A DNA stretch of 64,000 nt, taken from positions 124,001-188,000 of the forward strand of contig JADLCB010000014.1 of assembly GCA_020847375.1 (NCBI GenBank), given 5' to 3'. The notes below the pieces were generated by a model. The model was not told the origin of the DNA and searched no databases. It worked only from the letters and a program-made list of their open reading frames with translations. Below, in pieces: positions 35,729 through 44,597 of this stretch; within the stretch, counting starts at the first letter, position 1; the number at the start of each line of letters is the position of its first letter. The stretch comes from Phycisphaerales bacterium (lineage in GTDB: Bacteria > Planctomycetota > Phycisphaerae > Tepidisphaerales > Tepidisphaeraceae). The translations under genes were made by a program, and so were the position numbers.

Positions 35729-36919
35729 ATGAACAGTGTGCTGATTCAAAATGCGCGTGTACTGGAGCCAGGGGTTGGAATCGTTGGCCATTCGCTGCTG
35801 ATCAGCGATAAACGTGTCGCAGCGATTGATCCGGTCAATACCCCGGCAGCGCAGACGATCGACGCGGGTGGTCGGTTATTGACGCCTGGCCTGATCGATA
35901 TGCACACGCACGGGTTTGGCAGGGATTTGTATGAGCATGGTCCCGAGGCGATGCGGCGTATTTTGTCAGCACTGCCGCAGTTCGGCGTCACCTGCATTAC
36001 CCCGACTCTTTACGCGAACTTGACCCGGGCGCATCTGGGCGAATTATCAGCCCTGGGCGCCATTGCCCAGGCAGATGATCAGGACGTGGCGATAGCGGGT
36101 TTTCACCTGGAAGGGCCATTTTTGGCACTGCCCGGAGCCGGAGCGTCGACGCTCGATGGGGATGTGGCACTGCTGGATGATCTGCTGGATGCCTGTAAAC
36201 GGGTGGCAGCGGTGTCGATCAGCCCGGACACGCCGAAGATCGGCCCGGTGATCGAACATCTGCGCGATCGTGATATTGCGGCATTCATAACGCACACCAA
36301 GGCTAGCGCCGAACAGACCGAGCAGGCGATTCAGCTCGGGGCCAGGCATGCCACGCATTTTTACGATGTGTTTTATGCACCAGAGGTAACTGACCTGGGG
36401 GTGCGGCCAGTCGGAGCGGTCGAGTCGATTCTGGCGGATCCGCGCGTGACGGTCGATTTCATTGCTGATGGAATTCATGTGCACCCGACTGCCATTCGGG
36501 CTGCACTGGCGGCCAAAGGGCCGGCCGGTGTGGCGCTGATTACCGATTCATACTTCGGTGCGGGTCTGCCTCCGGGCATTTATGAAAATGAGGGCGGTTA
36601 TTCGGTGCGCGTTACTGATGGCGATGCGCTGCGCATCCACGAACCGGGCAGCAGCCGGCACAACGGGTTGTCGGGAAGCGGGCTGACCATGAGTCGCGGC
36701 GTCAGCAATCTGCGCAAATGGTTGAATTTGCCGGAGCATGCGGTCTGGCAAATCGCCACGCGCACGCCGGCGACGGTTCTGGGGCTGAAACGCAAGGGGA
36801 GTTTGCTGGCTGGCTGTGATGCGGACCTGGTGTTGTGGGATGACGATGGCAGCCTGTTGACAGCCAGATACACCTGGGTTGGCGGCAGGAAGGTCTATTC
36901 CTCCAGCAATGCATCGTAA
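35729..36919 (+). CDS. NagA-like amidohydrolase (N-acetylglucosamine-6-phosphate deacetylase family)
   Basis: 396 residues from ATG 35729; AAAGG lies at 35718-35722, so the earlier TTG at 35723 is rejected. Metal-dependent amidohydrolase motifs are in order: LIDMHTHGFGRDLYE, GFHLEGPFLALPGAGAS, ARHATHFYDVFYAPEV, FIADGIHVHPTAIRAALA and LITDSYFGAGLPPG (catalytic Asp). In NagA the reaction removes acetate from GlcNAc-6-phosphate. FYDVF replaces the usual FNAM after the conserved histidine, so a related N-acyl substrate is possible. The next gene encodes an isomerase/deaminase-like protein, the usual next step. Confidence 0.85.
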   Translation: MNSVLIQNARVLEPGVGIVGHSLLISDKRVAAIDPVNTPAAQTIDAGGRLLTPGLIDMHTHGFGRDLYEHGPEAMRRILSALPQFGVTCITPTLYANLTRAHLGELSALGAIAQADDQDVAIAGFHLEGPFLALPGAGASTLDGDVALLDDLLDACKRVAAVSISPDTPKIGPVIEHLRDRDIAAFITHTKASAEQTEQAIQLGARHATHFYDVFYAPEVTDLGVRPVGAVESILADPRVTVDFIADGIHVHPTAIRAALAAKGPAGVALITDSYFGAGLPPGIYENEGGYSVRVTDGDALRIHEPGSSRHNGLSGSGLTMSRGVSNLRKWLNLPEHAVWQIATRTPATVLGLKRKGSLLAGCDADLVLWDDDGSLLTARYTWVGGRKVYSSSNAS

Positions 36920-36987
36920 ATTGTGAATGTACAGGCAACAATGGATTTATTTGTTTCAACAGGACTTTAACGAAAGGAGAGAACTGA

Positions 36988-37920
36988 ATGAGCCGTTTTG
37001 ACTTTGAACCATCACCCCATGTTCCGTTCCGGGACAAGGAGGCGATTGCGCGTTGCCGCGCGATTCGTCGCGAGGATATGGAGAAGCACCCCAATCCTGA
37101 CTTTAAGATCCGGGTCGTGGATGATCGGGACATCGAGCCGATCATCGTTGCTGACATGGTGGGTCGCATCGTCCGGGCGCGGCAGGAGGGACGCAAATGC
37201 GTCATGATTCTGCCCAATCCGATGCCCACCTACCGCATTATCGCACGCATTCTTAACGCCATGCGGCTGGACTGCTCGCACGTGTTTGGCTTTGCCATGG
37301 ATGAGTATGCGGATCAGGACGGGCGCATCGCCCCGCCGGATTGGGAGTTTGGTTTCGTTGCTGCGCTGCATAAATACTTCTGGGCCGAATTGGATGAGGA
37401 TCTGCGGCCGCCGCTTAAACAGATCATCGGGCCTACCAACAAGACGGTCGATGTCTACGACAAGATGATCGCCGATGCAGGTGGAGCAGAGATTTGTTAC
37501 ACCGGGCCGGGTTGGACCGGGCATGTGGCCTTCATCGAGCCTGATGCGCCCGAGTTCGATGCGCCGCTGGAGGAATGGATGAAGATGGGGACGCGCATCT
37601 GCACGCTCAGCCCGTTCACCCTTGCGCAGAACTCATTGTACGGAAGCTTCGGCAAGAGCGGCGATCTGGCCGCCGTCCCGCCCAAGGCCGTGACGATCGG
37701 GCCGGCCACCGTGGTAAACGCCAGAAACCGCATGGAGTTTGCAGCCATCGGTGTACACGGGACGAGCACTTCGTGGGAACGCATGATTGCCCGGTTGTGC
37801 TATCACGGACCGGTTTCGCCGCAGCTGCCAAGTTCCATTCACCAACGTCTGCGGACCGACTGTTATATCTCTGAAACAATCGCCGCCAACATCGAGCCAG
37901 ACTGGCTCAAAGGATACTAA
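36988..37920 (+). CDS. Glucosamine-6-phosphate isomerase/deaminase-like protein
   Basis: 310 residues. The NagB landmarks are recognisable but altered: FGFAMDEYADQDG for the DEY loop, and GPGWTGHVAFIEPDAPEFDA where NagB has GxDGHIAFNEP. In NagB the Asp of GxDGH takes part in catalysis; here it is replaced by Trp-Thr, so the chemistry or substrate may differ. KAVTIGPATVVNARNRM corresponds to the sugar-phosphate site. A strong AAAGGAG precedes the ATG. The next gene starts two bases after its stop, so they are co-translated. Deaminase activity should not be assumed. Confidence 0.82.
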   Translation: MSRFDFEPSPHVPFRDKEAIARCRAIRREDMEKHPNPDFKIRVVDDRDIEPIIVADMVGRIVRARQEGRKCVMILPNPMPTYRIIARILNAMRLDCSHVFGFAMDEYADQDGRIAPPDWEFGFVAALHKYFWAELDEDLRPPLKQIIGPTNKTVDVYDKMIADAGGAEICYTGPGWTGHVAFIEPDAPEFDAPLEEWMKMGTRICTLSPFTLAQNSLYGSFGKSGDLAAVPPKAVTIGPATVVNARNRMEFAAIGVHGTSTSWERMIARLCYHGPVSPQLPSSIHQRLRTDCYISETIAANIEPDWLKGY

Positions 37921-37922
37921 AC

Positions 37923-39305
37923 ATGACTGCAACACAAGCATTTTCAACCCTGGAGTGGGGACGCGTTGATCTGAACCAGGTTCCCAATCTGGTCACGAAG
38001 ACACCCGGACCCAAGAGCCACGAATATCACACCCGCTGCACCAAGTATTTCAAAGGTCTCAGCGGACAGGTCAAGCTTTTCCCGGTTGTGTTTGACCGTG
38101 GCGAAGGCTGCGTGCTGCACGACGTGGACGGCAACAGCTACATCGACTTTTCCAGCGGGATTTATGTGACGACGCTGGGGCATTGTCATCCGGAGATTTC
38201 CGAAGCCATTGCCAAGATGTCGCATACGCTGATGAACGCCCACGACTTTGTGTCGCCGGTTAAAACGGAGCTGTGCGAAAAGCTGGCGGAGATTCTGCCC
38301 GGCGATTTGAGCGGTTTTCAGTTTTATGATTCCGGTACGACGGCGGTGGAAGCCGGTCTGCGCGTTCTGCGGGCGGCAACGGGCAAGAACGAAATCATCT
38401 CCTGTTTCAACGATTTCCACGGCAAGAGTTATGGCAGCGTCTCCCTGGCTGAGATTCGCAGCAAGGTTTATGGTCCGGTGCGGGCGCCAGGGATGCACAT
38501 GGTTCCGCGCCCCAATCCGTATCGTCCGATGTGGACCAAGGCGGATGGGACGATTGATACCGATGCCTATCTTGATTTTTATGATCAGTATCTGGGTCGG
38601 GCGACGGTGCATGACGTGGCCGGTTTCTGTCTGGAACCGATCCAGGGATGGGGTGGTTCGGTCATGCCGCCGGATGACTTTTTCCCGAAATTGCGCAAAT
38701 TCTGTGATGAGCGCGGTCTGTTGCTGATGGTTGACGAAGTTCTGGCGAGCTGGGGGCGCACGGGCAAATGGCTGTGCGTTGAGCACTGGGGCATTGTTCC
38801 CGATGTCGTCACCATGGGTAAAGGGTTCGGCAACGGTTTCCCGGTGACGTGTGTCGCCGTGCGTGAGCCGTATAAGGAAAGTTTTGAAAAGATCAGTGCC
38901 AGTTCCAGTTATGGTGGCAACCCAGTGGCTTGTGCAGCAGCACTGGCTTCGACGGTGGTCATCGAGCGTGACAATCTGCTGGCGCATGCGACCCACCTGG
39001 GTGAGATTGCGCTGAAGCATATGAACCAGATGAAGGCCAAGCACAGCATCATCGGCGATGTGCGTGCCAAGGGCTGCCTGATGGGCATCGAGCTGGTGAA
39101 GGATCGCAACACCAAGGCACCATTCGATGAAGCGGGCAAGCGCGTTTATCAAAAGGCGTTTGCCAAGGGCCTGGCGTGGATTCCGGCAGGGCACATTTTG
39201 CGCATGAGCCCTCCGATCATCATGGATGAAAAGACGCTGATCAAGGGTCTGGACATCATTGATGAATCCATTGGAGAAACCGAGCGCGAGCTGGGCTGCA
39301 AGTAA
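37923..39305 (+). CDS. Class III PLP-dependent aminotransferase (first)
   Basis: 460 residues of the acetylornithine/4-aminobutyrate/dialkylglycine family. Landmarks are FQFYDSGTTAVEAGLRVLRA, ISCFNDFHGKSYGS (cofactor ring stacking), LLLMVDEVLASWGRTGK (Asp to the pyridine nitrogen) and VVTMGKGFGNGFPVTC (the PLP lysine). It would exchange an amino group and a keto group on a sugar or cyclitol intermediate. It is translated directly after the isomerase-like gene. Because of the cluster, removing or adding an amino group on a sugar-like compound is more likely than arginine metabolism. Confidence 0.9.
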   Translation: MTATQAFSTLEWGRVDLNQVPNLVTKTPGPKSHEYHTRCTKYFKGLSGQVKLFPVVFDRGEGCVLHDVDGNSYIDFSSGIYVTTLGHCHPEISEAIAKMSHTLMNAHDFVSPVKTELCEKLAEILPGDLSGFQFYDSGTTAVEAGLRVLRAATGKNEIISCFNDFHGKSYGSVSLAEIRSKVYGPVRAPGMHMVPRPNPYRPMWTKADGTIDTDAYLDFYDQYLGRATVHDVAGFCLEPIQGWGGSVMPPDDFFPKLRKFCDERGLLLMVDEVLASWGRTGKWLCVEHWGIVPDVVTMGKGFGNGFPVTCVAVREPYKESFEKISASSSYGGNPVACAAALASTVVIERDNLLAHATHLGEIALKHMNQMKAKHSIIGDVRAKGCLMGIELVKDRNTKAPFDEAGKRVYQKAFAKGLAWIPAGHILRMSPPIIMDEKTLIKGLDIIDESIGETERELGCK

Positions 39306-39552
39306 ACGGCAGCCACAGGCCACATGATTTTCGGATGTGTGATCCAGGCAGTCGTCGGCAGTGACCTCCAACAGGCAGGCACTGCTGACGGCTGTGTTGG
39401 CCGCAATGGATGACACTTGTTTGCGTTGGGTTGTGTGGTCGGCGCATAATGCACGTTATTGATCGGCGGGCAAACGTTGTCCGCGCGTGCGTCAACGGGA
39501 TCTGTGCACGATCAAAAGTGATGAGCAAGGCAGAACTTTTTGGGGCTTAATT

Positions 39553-40332
39553 ATGAATGTTATCGATACATTTCGCTTGAATGGAAAAACGGCGTTGATG
39601 ACGGGTGGCGCCGGTCTGTACGGTCAGCAGATCGCCCGGGCGCTGGCGATGGCGGGGGCTAAAACGTTCATGGCCAGCCGCAATCTGGAAAAACTGGACA
39701 AGCAGGCGCAGATTTTTCGTGATGAAGGTCTGGATGTCACCGCCTATCAACTGGATCAAAGCGATGAAAAGCAGATTTTGAAATTGCGTGACCGGTTGAA
39801 TGAGGAAACCGGCGGCGTTGACATTCTGATCAACAACGCCGTGATCCGGTGTATGAGCAGTTGGGAGGACGATGCGGATAATCTTCGCAAATCGCTGGAT
39901 GTGAACATCACCGGCGTGTTTTTGATGACCCGCGTTTTTGGCGACCAGATGGCGGCCCGCGGCGGCGGGAGCATTATCAATATTGGTTCGATCTATGGGA
40001 TGGTCTCGCAGGACTATTCGCTGTATGAGGGAACCGATATGCACGGTGATATTCCCGATTACTGGATGCACAAGGGGTCGATGGTTCAGTTCACCCGCTT
40101 TGCCGCAGCCAAACTTGGCCCGCATGGCGTGCGCGTGAATACGGTCAGCCCCGGTGGGTTGTTCAACAACCAGAACCCAATCTTCGTCAAGCGTTACAAT
40201 GCCCGGACGTTTCTTGGTCGGATGGCGAATCAGACGGATCTCATGGGCACGATCGTGTTTCTGGCATCGGATGCGTCAGCCTATGTGACAGGTGTCAATA
40301 TCCCTGTTGATGCTGGGTTTACAGCTAAGTGA
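39553..40332 (+). CDS. SDR-family dehydrogenase (first)
   Basis: About 259 residues from ATG 39553; an in-frame start at 39487 is rejected because the extension is not SDR-like. Cofactor site MTGGAGLYGQQIARALA, structural NNAVI, catalytic Ser in NIGSIYGMVSQDYSLYEG, and Tyr-x3-Lys in DYWMHKGSMVQFTRF. The end VTGVNIPVDAGFTAK is typical. It probably oxidises a hydroxyl of the pathway intermediate with NAD(P). The second SDR gene starts ten bases after the stop. A gap of about 250 bases upstream, without recognisable genes, may hold an internal promoter. Confidence 0.9.
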   Translation: MNVIDTFRLNGKTALMTGGAGLYGQQIARALAMAGAKTFMASRNLEKLDKQAQIFRDEGLDVTAYQLDQSDEKQILKLRDRLNEETGGVDILINNAVIRCMSSWEDDADNLRKSLDVNITGVFLMTRVFGDQMAARGGGSIINIGSIYGMVSQDYSLYEGTDMHGDIPDYWMHKGSMVQFTRFAAAKLGPHGVRVNTVSPGGLFNNQNPIFVKRYNARTFLGRMANQTDLMGTIVFLASDASAYVTGVNIPVDAGFTAK

Positions 40333-40342
40333 GCGATGGACC

Positions 40343-41134
40343 ATGCTGGGTAAATTGTTTGATCTGACCGGCAAGGTGGCGCTGGTTGCTGGTGGCGGTG
40401 GCTATCTTGGTTATTCCATCTGCCGGGCGCTGGCGGCCCATGGTGCGCGTGTCGGCGTTGGCGACATCAACGAGCAGGCAATTCATCGCAGCGTCGATGC
40501 GGTGCAAGGCGATGGAGGCCAGGCGGTTGCTGTGCAACTGGATAGCGGCAAGGAAGAATCGATTGAGCGGTCGCTGGATCAGGTTCAGCAGTCGTTGGGG
40601 CCGGTGAGCATCGTGGTGAATTGTGCCACAACGGCCACAGGTAAGAGCCACGAAAATCTGACCGTGGAAGATTGGCAGACTTGCCTGCAGACGACTTTGG
40701 TTGGCGAGTTTTTGATCGCGCGCTCGGCAGCGAGGCGCATGATCAAACAAGGTGGCGGTGGGAGCATCATCCACTTTGGTTCGATGTACGGCATGGTCAG
40801 CCCCAACCCCGTTGCCTACGGCGATAAAATGCCGATGAATCCCCCGGATTATGGTGCGGCCAAGGCGGGCGTGTTGCAACTGACACGCTATCAGGCCGTG
40901 TTGTGGGGTAAGCATGGCATTCGTGTCAACGCTGTTGTGCCCGGGCCGTTTCCCAATCCTGGCGTTCAAGCGAAGCATCCGGATTTTGTTGATCGCCTGA
41001 GTCAACGTGTGCCGATGGCCCGGATAGGGCAGGGTGATGAAATTGCCGGTGCCGTCGTTTATCTGGCTTCGTCAGCCTCCAGCTATGTCACGGGCACATC
41101 ACTGGTGGTCGATGGGGGATGGACAGCCTGGTGA
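40343..41134 (+). CDS. SDR-family dehydrogenase (second)
   Basis: 263 residues from ATG 40343, which has GATGGA just upstream; the earlier start at 40292 overlaps the preceding gene and adds non-family sequence. Motifs: VAGGGGYLGYSICRALA, IVVNCATTATG in place of NNAG, HFGSMYGMVSPNPVAYG, and YGAAKAGVLQLTRYQA for Tyr-x3-Lys. The end SYVTGTSLVVDGGWTAW is complete. It is a paralogue of the preceding SDR, and the two may act on successive carbons or as a heteromer. Confidence 0.9.
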   Translation: MLGKLFDLTGKVALVAGGGGYLGYSICRALAAHGARVGVGDINEQAIHRSVDAVQGDGGQAVAVQLDSGKEESIERSLDQVQQSLGPVSIVVNCATTATGKSHENLTVEDWQTCLQTTLVGEFLIARSAARRMIKQGGGGSIIHFGSMYGMVSPNPVAYGDKMPMNPPDYGAAKAGVLQLTRYQAVLWGKHGIRVNAVVPGPFPNPGVQAKHPDFVDRLSQRVPMARIGQGDEIAGAVVYLASSASSYVTGTSLVVDGGWTAW

Positions 41135-41249
41135 AGACTGCTGGGACACTGACAAGCAGGTGACATGCGGTGGATGCGACTGTTGTGATTATTACTGTGC
41201 TGAAAGCTGAAGTAGCAGCTACAACTTTTTTACTCTTGCGAGTTTGATT

Positions 41250-42215
41250 ATGGCGAAACCACTGGTTCGTGATCGTGATAATATCCGCCTGGCGATGCTG
41301 GGCATGGTTGAGGGTAATGGTCATCCGTTTAGCTGGAGCGCCATTGTCAATGGAACGTACAACGCCAGCGAAATTATCGCTGGCGGCTATGGGGGTATTG
41401 TTGATTATCTGAAGATTCAACCGCCGGGCGCTCTGGGAATTGCCGGCGCCAAAGTGACGCATGTCTGGTGCGACAACCGTGCTGATGCTGATCGTGTTGT
41501 GCGCGCTTCAGGCGTGGCGCACGCTGTTGACCGGGCGGAGGATGTGATCGGGCAGGTCGATGCGGTGATCGTGGCGACGGATAAGGGTCACGAACACGTG
41601 GATCGCGCCCGGCCGTTCATCGAGGCGGGCCTGCCGGTGTTTATTGATAAACCGTTGACGGATCGGGCGGACCACCTGCAGCAGTTCATTGACTGGCAAA
41701 GGCAGGGCAAGGCGCTTATGTCAACCAGTGCCATGCGCTACGCCAGGGAATATCTCGACCTGAAGGCGCGCCTGAACGAAGTGGGCCAACCGCGGCTGAT
41801 TATCGGCAACATGCTTAAAGACTGGGAACGCTACGGTATTCATGCCCTGGAGGCGGTCTATCAACTGCTGGAACCAGGTGGCTGGCAGTGGCTGACCAAC
41901 AGCGGCGATGAAAAGGCGAGCATTGTTCATATTCATCATCGCAGTGGCGTTGATGTGGTGCTGAATGTGATCAAGGATATGATTGGCGGATACGGAATCG
42001 TGGGTATTTATGGAACCACCGGTTATGTGCAAACCAAGTTGAGCGACACGTTCAATGCCTTCAAGTCGCAACTGGTGACCTACATCGATTATCTGCGCAG
42101 CGGGGAGCTGCCGTTTTCCTTCGATCAGACGGTTGAACAGATGAAAATCATCATCGCAGGCATCCTCAGCAAGGAACAGGGCGGTCGGCGTGTCGAGATC
42201 GACAGCGTTTTATAG
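41250..42215 (+). CDS. Gfo/Idh/MocA-like protein (second, with unusual N-terminus)
   Basis: 321 residues from ATG 41250 (the TTG at 41244 is less likely). DAVIVATDKGHEHVDRARPF and GLPVFIDKPLTDRADHL place it in the family, with the catalytic-type lysine in DKPL. The first strand reads IRLAMLGMVEGNGHPFSWSA and lacks the usual GxGxxG dinucleotide fingerprint. A segment of about 45 residues (ASEIIAGGYGGIVDYLKI) intervenes before the part that aligns. Cofactor binding may therefore be altered, or the cofactor may be held permanently. It sits between the SDR pair and the aldolase gene. Confidence 0.85.
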   Translation: MAKPLVRDRDNIRLAMLGMVEGNGHPFSWSAIVNGTYNASEIIAGGYGGIVDYLKIQPPGALGIAGAKVTHVWCDNRADADRVVRASGVAHAVDRAEDVIGQVDAVIVATDKGHEHVDRARPFIEAGLPVFIDKPLTDRADHLQQFIDWQRQGKALMSTSAMRYAREYLDLKARLNEVGQPRLIIGNMLKDWERYGIHALEAVYQLLEPGGWQWLTNSGDEKASIVHIHHRSGVDVVLNVIKDMIGGYGIVGIYGTTGYVQTKLSDTFNAFKSQLVTYIDYLRSGELPFSFDQTVEQMKIIIAGILSKEQGGRRVEIDSVL

Positions 42216-42274
42216 GCCGGCATGATTTTTTTGGTTTAATAGTAATCCATACTTTTTTAATAGTGAGCATTTTT

Positions 42275-43108
42275 ATGAGTTCATCACCTCAAAGTCCGTA
42301 TGCGGCGTCACCAGGTTCGGCAGCGGGGCAGTCCAATCAGCCCGTGCTTTTGCGTCCGAGCCGGGTGCTGCAGAAAATGCGTGCCGGTCAGACCGCCGGT
42401 TGTGTGAAGTTGAATCTGGCTGATGCGCGCGTTGCCGAAATTGCGGCGCTGACCGGTATTGACTGCATCTGGGCCGATCTGGAGCACGTGCCCAATACGC
42501 TGCACGACATCGAAAACCAGGTGCGGGCAGCCAAGATGCACAACACGGATACGATTGTTCGTGTTCCGCGCGGCAGTTATTCGGATTTGATCTATCCGCT
42601 GGAGATGGATGCTGCCGGCATTATGGTTCCGCACGTTAAGACGGCTGCCGAGGCGCGGTGGATCGCCCAGCAGACCAAGTTTCAACCCGTCGGTCGGCGC
42701 GCCCTTGATGGCGGCAATGCTGATGGGGCTTACTGCGGCGCTGACATGTCGGACTATATCCGCCACGCCAATGAGCAGCGGTTTGTCATCGTTCAGATTG
42801 AAGACCCTGAAGCGATGGACGAGCTGGACGAAATAGCAGCCGTACCCGGGGTGGACATGATTTTCTTCGGCCCGGGCGATTTCAGCCATGGCCTGGGCAT
42901 TGCCGGTCAAATCAACGACCCGCGCGTGGTCGCAGCACGGAAGGCGGTTGTGCAGGCGGCTTTGAAACACGGCAAGTTTGCCGGTACGGTGGGGGGGCTG
43001 GGTAATCGTCAGGAACTGATCGACATGGGGTTCCGCTTTTTGAGCATCGGGGCTGATGTTGTGGCGATCTACGAATACTTTGCCAACATCGCCAAAGCCT
43101 TCAAATAA
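42275..43108 (+). CDS. HpcH/HpaI-type class II aldolase
   Basis: 277 residues from ATG 42275. Members cleave 2-keto-3-deoxy acids into pyruvate and an aldehyde using a divalent metal. Motifs: IDCIWADLEHVPNTLHDIEN (general base region), IVRVPRGSYSDLIYPLEMDA (the Arg and the first metal-side Glu), IVQIEDPEAMDELDEIA (metal-binding Glu), and MIFFGPGDFSHGLG (Asp). It is last in the rightward operon and followed by a bidirectional terminator. It is the natural final step: a keto acid made by the preceding enzymes would be split to central metabolites. Confidence 0.9.
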   Translation: MSSSPQSPYAASPGSAAGQSNQPVLLRPSRVLQKMRAGQTAGCVKLNLADARVAEIAALTGIDCIWADLEHVPNTLHDIENQVRAAKMHNTDTIVRVPRGSYSDLIYPLEMDAAGIMVPHVKTAAEARWIAQQTKFQPVGRRALDGGNADGAYCGADMSDYIRHANEQRFVIVQIEDPEAMDELDEIAAVPGVDMIFFGPGDFSHGLGIAGQINDPRVVAARKAVVQAALKHGKFAGTVGGLGNRQELIDMGFRFLSIGADVVAIYEYFANIAKAFK

Positions 43109-43132
43109 TTTTTTTCTCAAAGAATAAAATAA

Positions 43133-43168
43133 AAACACCAGATCACGGGCAACCATGATCTGGTGTTT
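43133..43168. terminator. Bidirectional terminator between aldolase and aminomutase-like genes
   Basis: AAACACCAGATCA (43133-43145) and TGATCTGGTGTTT (43156-43168) form a perfect 13-bp stem with a 10-base loop. Both ends carry A/T runs, so it can stop transcription from both convergent genes. Confidence 0.85.
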
Positions 43169-43192
43169 GTTGTCAGGGACAGGCTTGCCGGC

Positions 43193-44557
43193 TTAGCTCA
43201 GTCGGGCAAAACCGCTTTGTTTGACCGGGCTGCCCAGTCGTTTTTCCGCGTCGCCTTTGGCCATCGCATCCGCCAGTTCCGCATAAACTTCGTCAGCGGC
43301 CAGGAGATATTTCTCCACGTGCCCAGGCTGGTGGGCGAGCGTGGGATAGAATGAAGCGCCGGTCAGGTAACCGTGATCGAGCATACGCACGGTGTAGAGC
43401 GTCATCAGGGCAGCGCCCTGCGGGTGATCGAAGGCGTAGTGGGCGATGCAGGGGTGTCCGGCGACTTTCAGAGGCAACTTGTGTTTTTGTGCCAGCTTGG
43501 TCAGACCGTTGGCGTATAGCTTGCCGATATTGTCAACGTGGGCCGGAACATCGTTTTCCTCCATGACCTTCATCGTGGCCAGTGCTGCAGCAAAGCCGAC
43601 ACCTTCGGTCCAGTAGGTGCTGGAGATGAAGCTGTCCTGGGCGGATGCCATGACCTGCTCGCGGCCGAGAACCGCGCCGATGGGATGACCATTGCCCAGT
43701 GCCTTGGCAAAGACGGCAATATCAGGATCGACACCATAGCGCAGATGCGCCCCGCCACGGGCCAGGCGGAAACCCGCTGAGATTTCGTCGAAGATGAACA
43801 CCGCGCCGCATTCGTGCGCCAGCGCCTTGGCCTGCTGGAGGAACTGATTTTGCGGTTCCTGGTTGCGGGTTGGTTCCATGATAACGGCGGCCAGGTTTTT
43901 GCCGTGTTTGGCGACAATTTCCTCAAGCTGTTTGATCTGGTTGTATGCGAAAGGAAGCGCGGTGGCTTTAAGGCCGCGCGGTACGCCGGTGGGGGACAAA
44001 CCGGGCAGGAGGTGCCCATCGAGTGCGCCGTGTTCGCCGAGATTGGCAGCCAGATACCAGTCTGACCAGCCGTGATAACCGCAGAAAGCGACGACATCGC
44101 GGCGGGTGTGGGCGCGGGCGATACGCACGGCGACCGCCATTGATTCGCCGCCGGTTCGGGCGTAGCGAACCGCGCCGGCCCAGGGGTGCCAGTCGATCAA
44201 TTTCTGGGCAACCTGAACCTCTTCGGGATTGTTCAATGTACAGAATGAACCGCGCTGAATGCGGTCAATCACGGCTGCCGTGACCTCCGGATGATTGAAC
44301 CCCAGCAGGCATCCGCCGATGCCGTTGGTCACCATATCGATCAGTTTGTTGCCGGACAGATCCGTGACCTGGCAGCCGGCAGCTTCACGGTAGTAGGCCG
44401 GCCAGCGATCCGGTGCAAACATTTCCGGGCGTTTGCTCAGCAGTTGCGTACCGCCGGGGATCATGGTTTTGGCCAGTTTATACAGGCCCTGGTTATCCCC
44501 GGCATCGATCAGTTGCTGGATTTGGGCTGAACGGTTGGGACTGAGTGTTGCGGTCAT
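43193..44557 (-). CDS. Glutamate-1-semialdehyde aminomutase-like class III aminotransferase
   Basis: 454 residues from ATG 44557, which has AGGAG five to eight bases upstream; the earlier in-frame start at 44629 is unlikely. TNGIGGCLLGFNHPEV, ARTGGESMAVAVRIARA, VVAFCGYHGWSDWY, AVFIFDEISAGFRLARGG and IAVFAKALGNGHPIGA (PLP lysine) place it near HemL and related sugar aminotransferases. It is longer than HemL and sits beside a GntR regulator in a sugar cluster rather than with heme genes, so it is probably not HemL. It is encoded just downstream of the GntR gene on the same strand. Confidence 0.88.
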   Translation of the reverse strand: MTATLSPNRSAQIQQLIDAGDNQGLYKLAKTMIPGGTQLLSKRPEMFAPDRWPAYYREAAGCQVTDLSGNKLIDMVTNGIGGCLLGFNHPEVTAAVIDRIQRGSFCTLNNPEEVQVAQKLIDWHPWAGAVRYARTGGESMAVAVRIARAHTRRDVVAFCGYHGWSDWYLAANLGEHGALDGHLLPGLSPTGVPRGLKATALPFAYNQIKQLEEIVAKHGKNLAAVIMEPTRNQEPQNQFLQQAKALAHECGAVFIFDEISAGFRLARGGAHLRYGVDPDIAVFAKALGNGHPIGAVLGREQVMASAQDSFISSTYWTEGVGFAAALATMKVMEENDVPAHVDNIGKLYANGLTKLAQKHKLPLKVAGHPCIAHYAFDHPQGAALMTLYTVRMLDHGYLTGASFYPTLAHQPGHVEKYLLAADEVYAELADAMAKGDAEKRLGSPVKQSGFARLS

Positions 44558-44597
44558 GGTTCGACTCCTTTGGTAAAGAACTATTGTTGGTAAAAAA

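Noticed and set aside
37944-39416. A 490-codon frame antisense to the class III aminotransferase gene, and a similar long one at 14195-15658
   Set aside because: Long antisense frames are expected in GC-rich genes. Composition is unnatural and the sense strand encodes recognised proteins.
43193-44557. Assignment as heme-pathway HemL
   Set aside because: Sequence blocks are similar, but the protein is longer and sits with a GntR regulator in a sugar cluster without heme genes.
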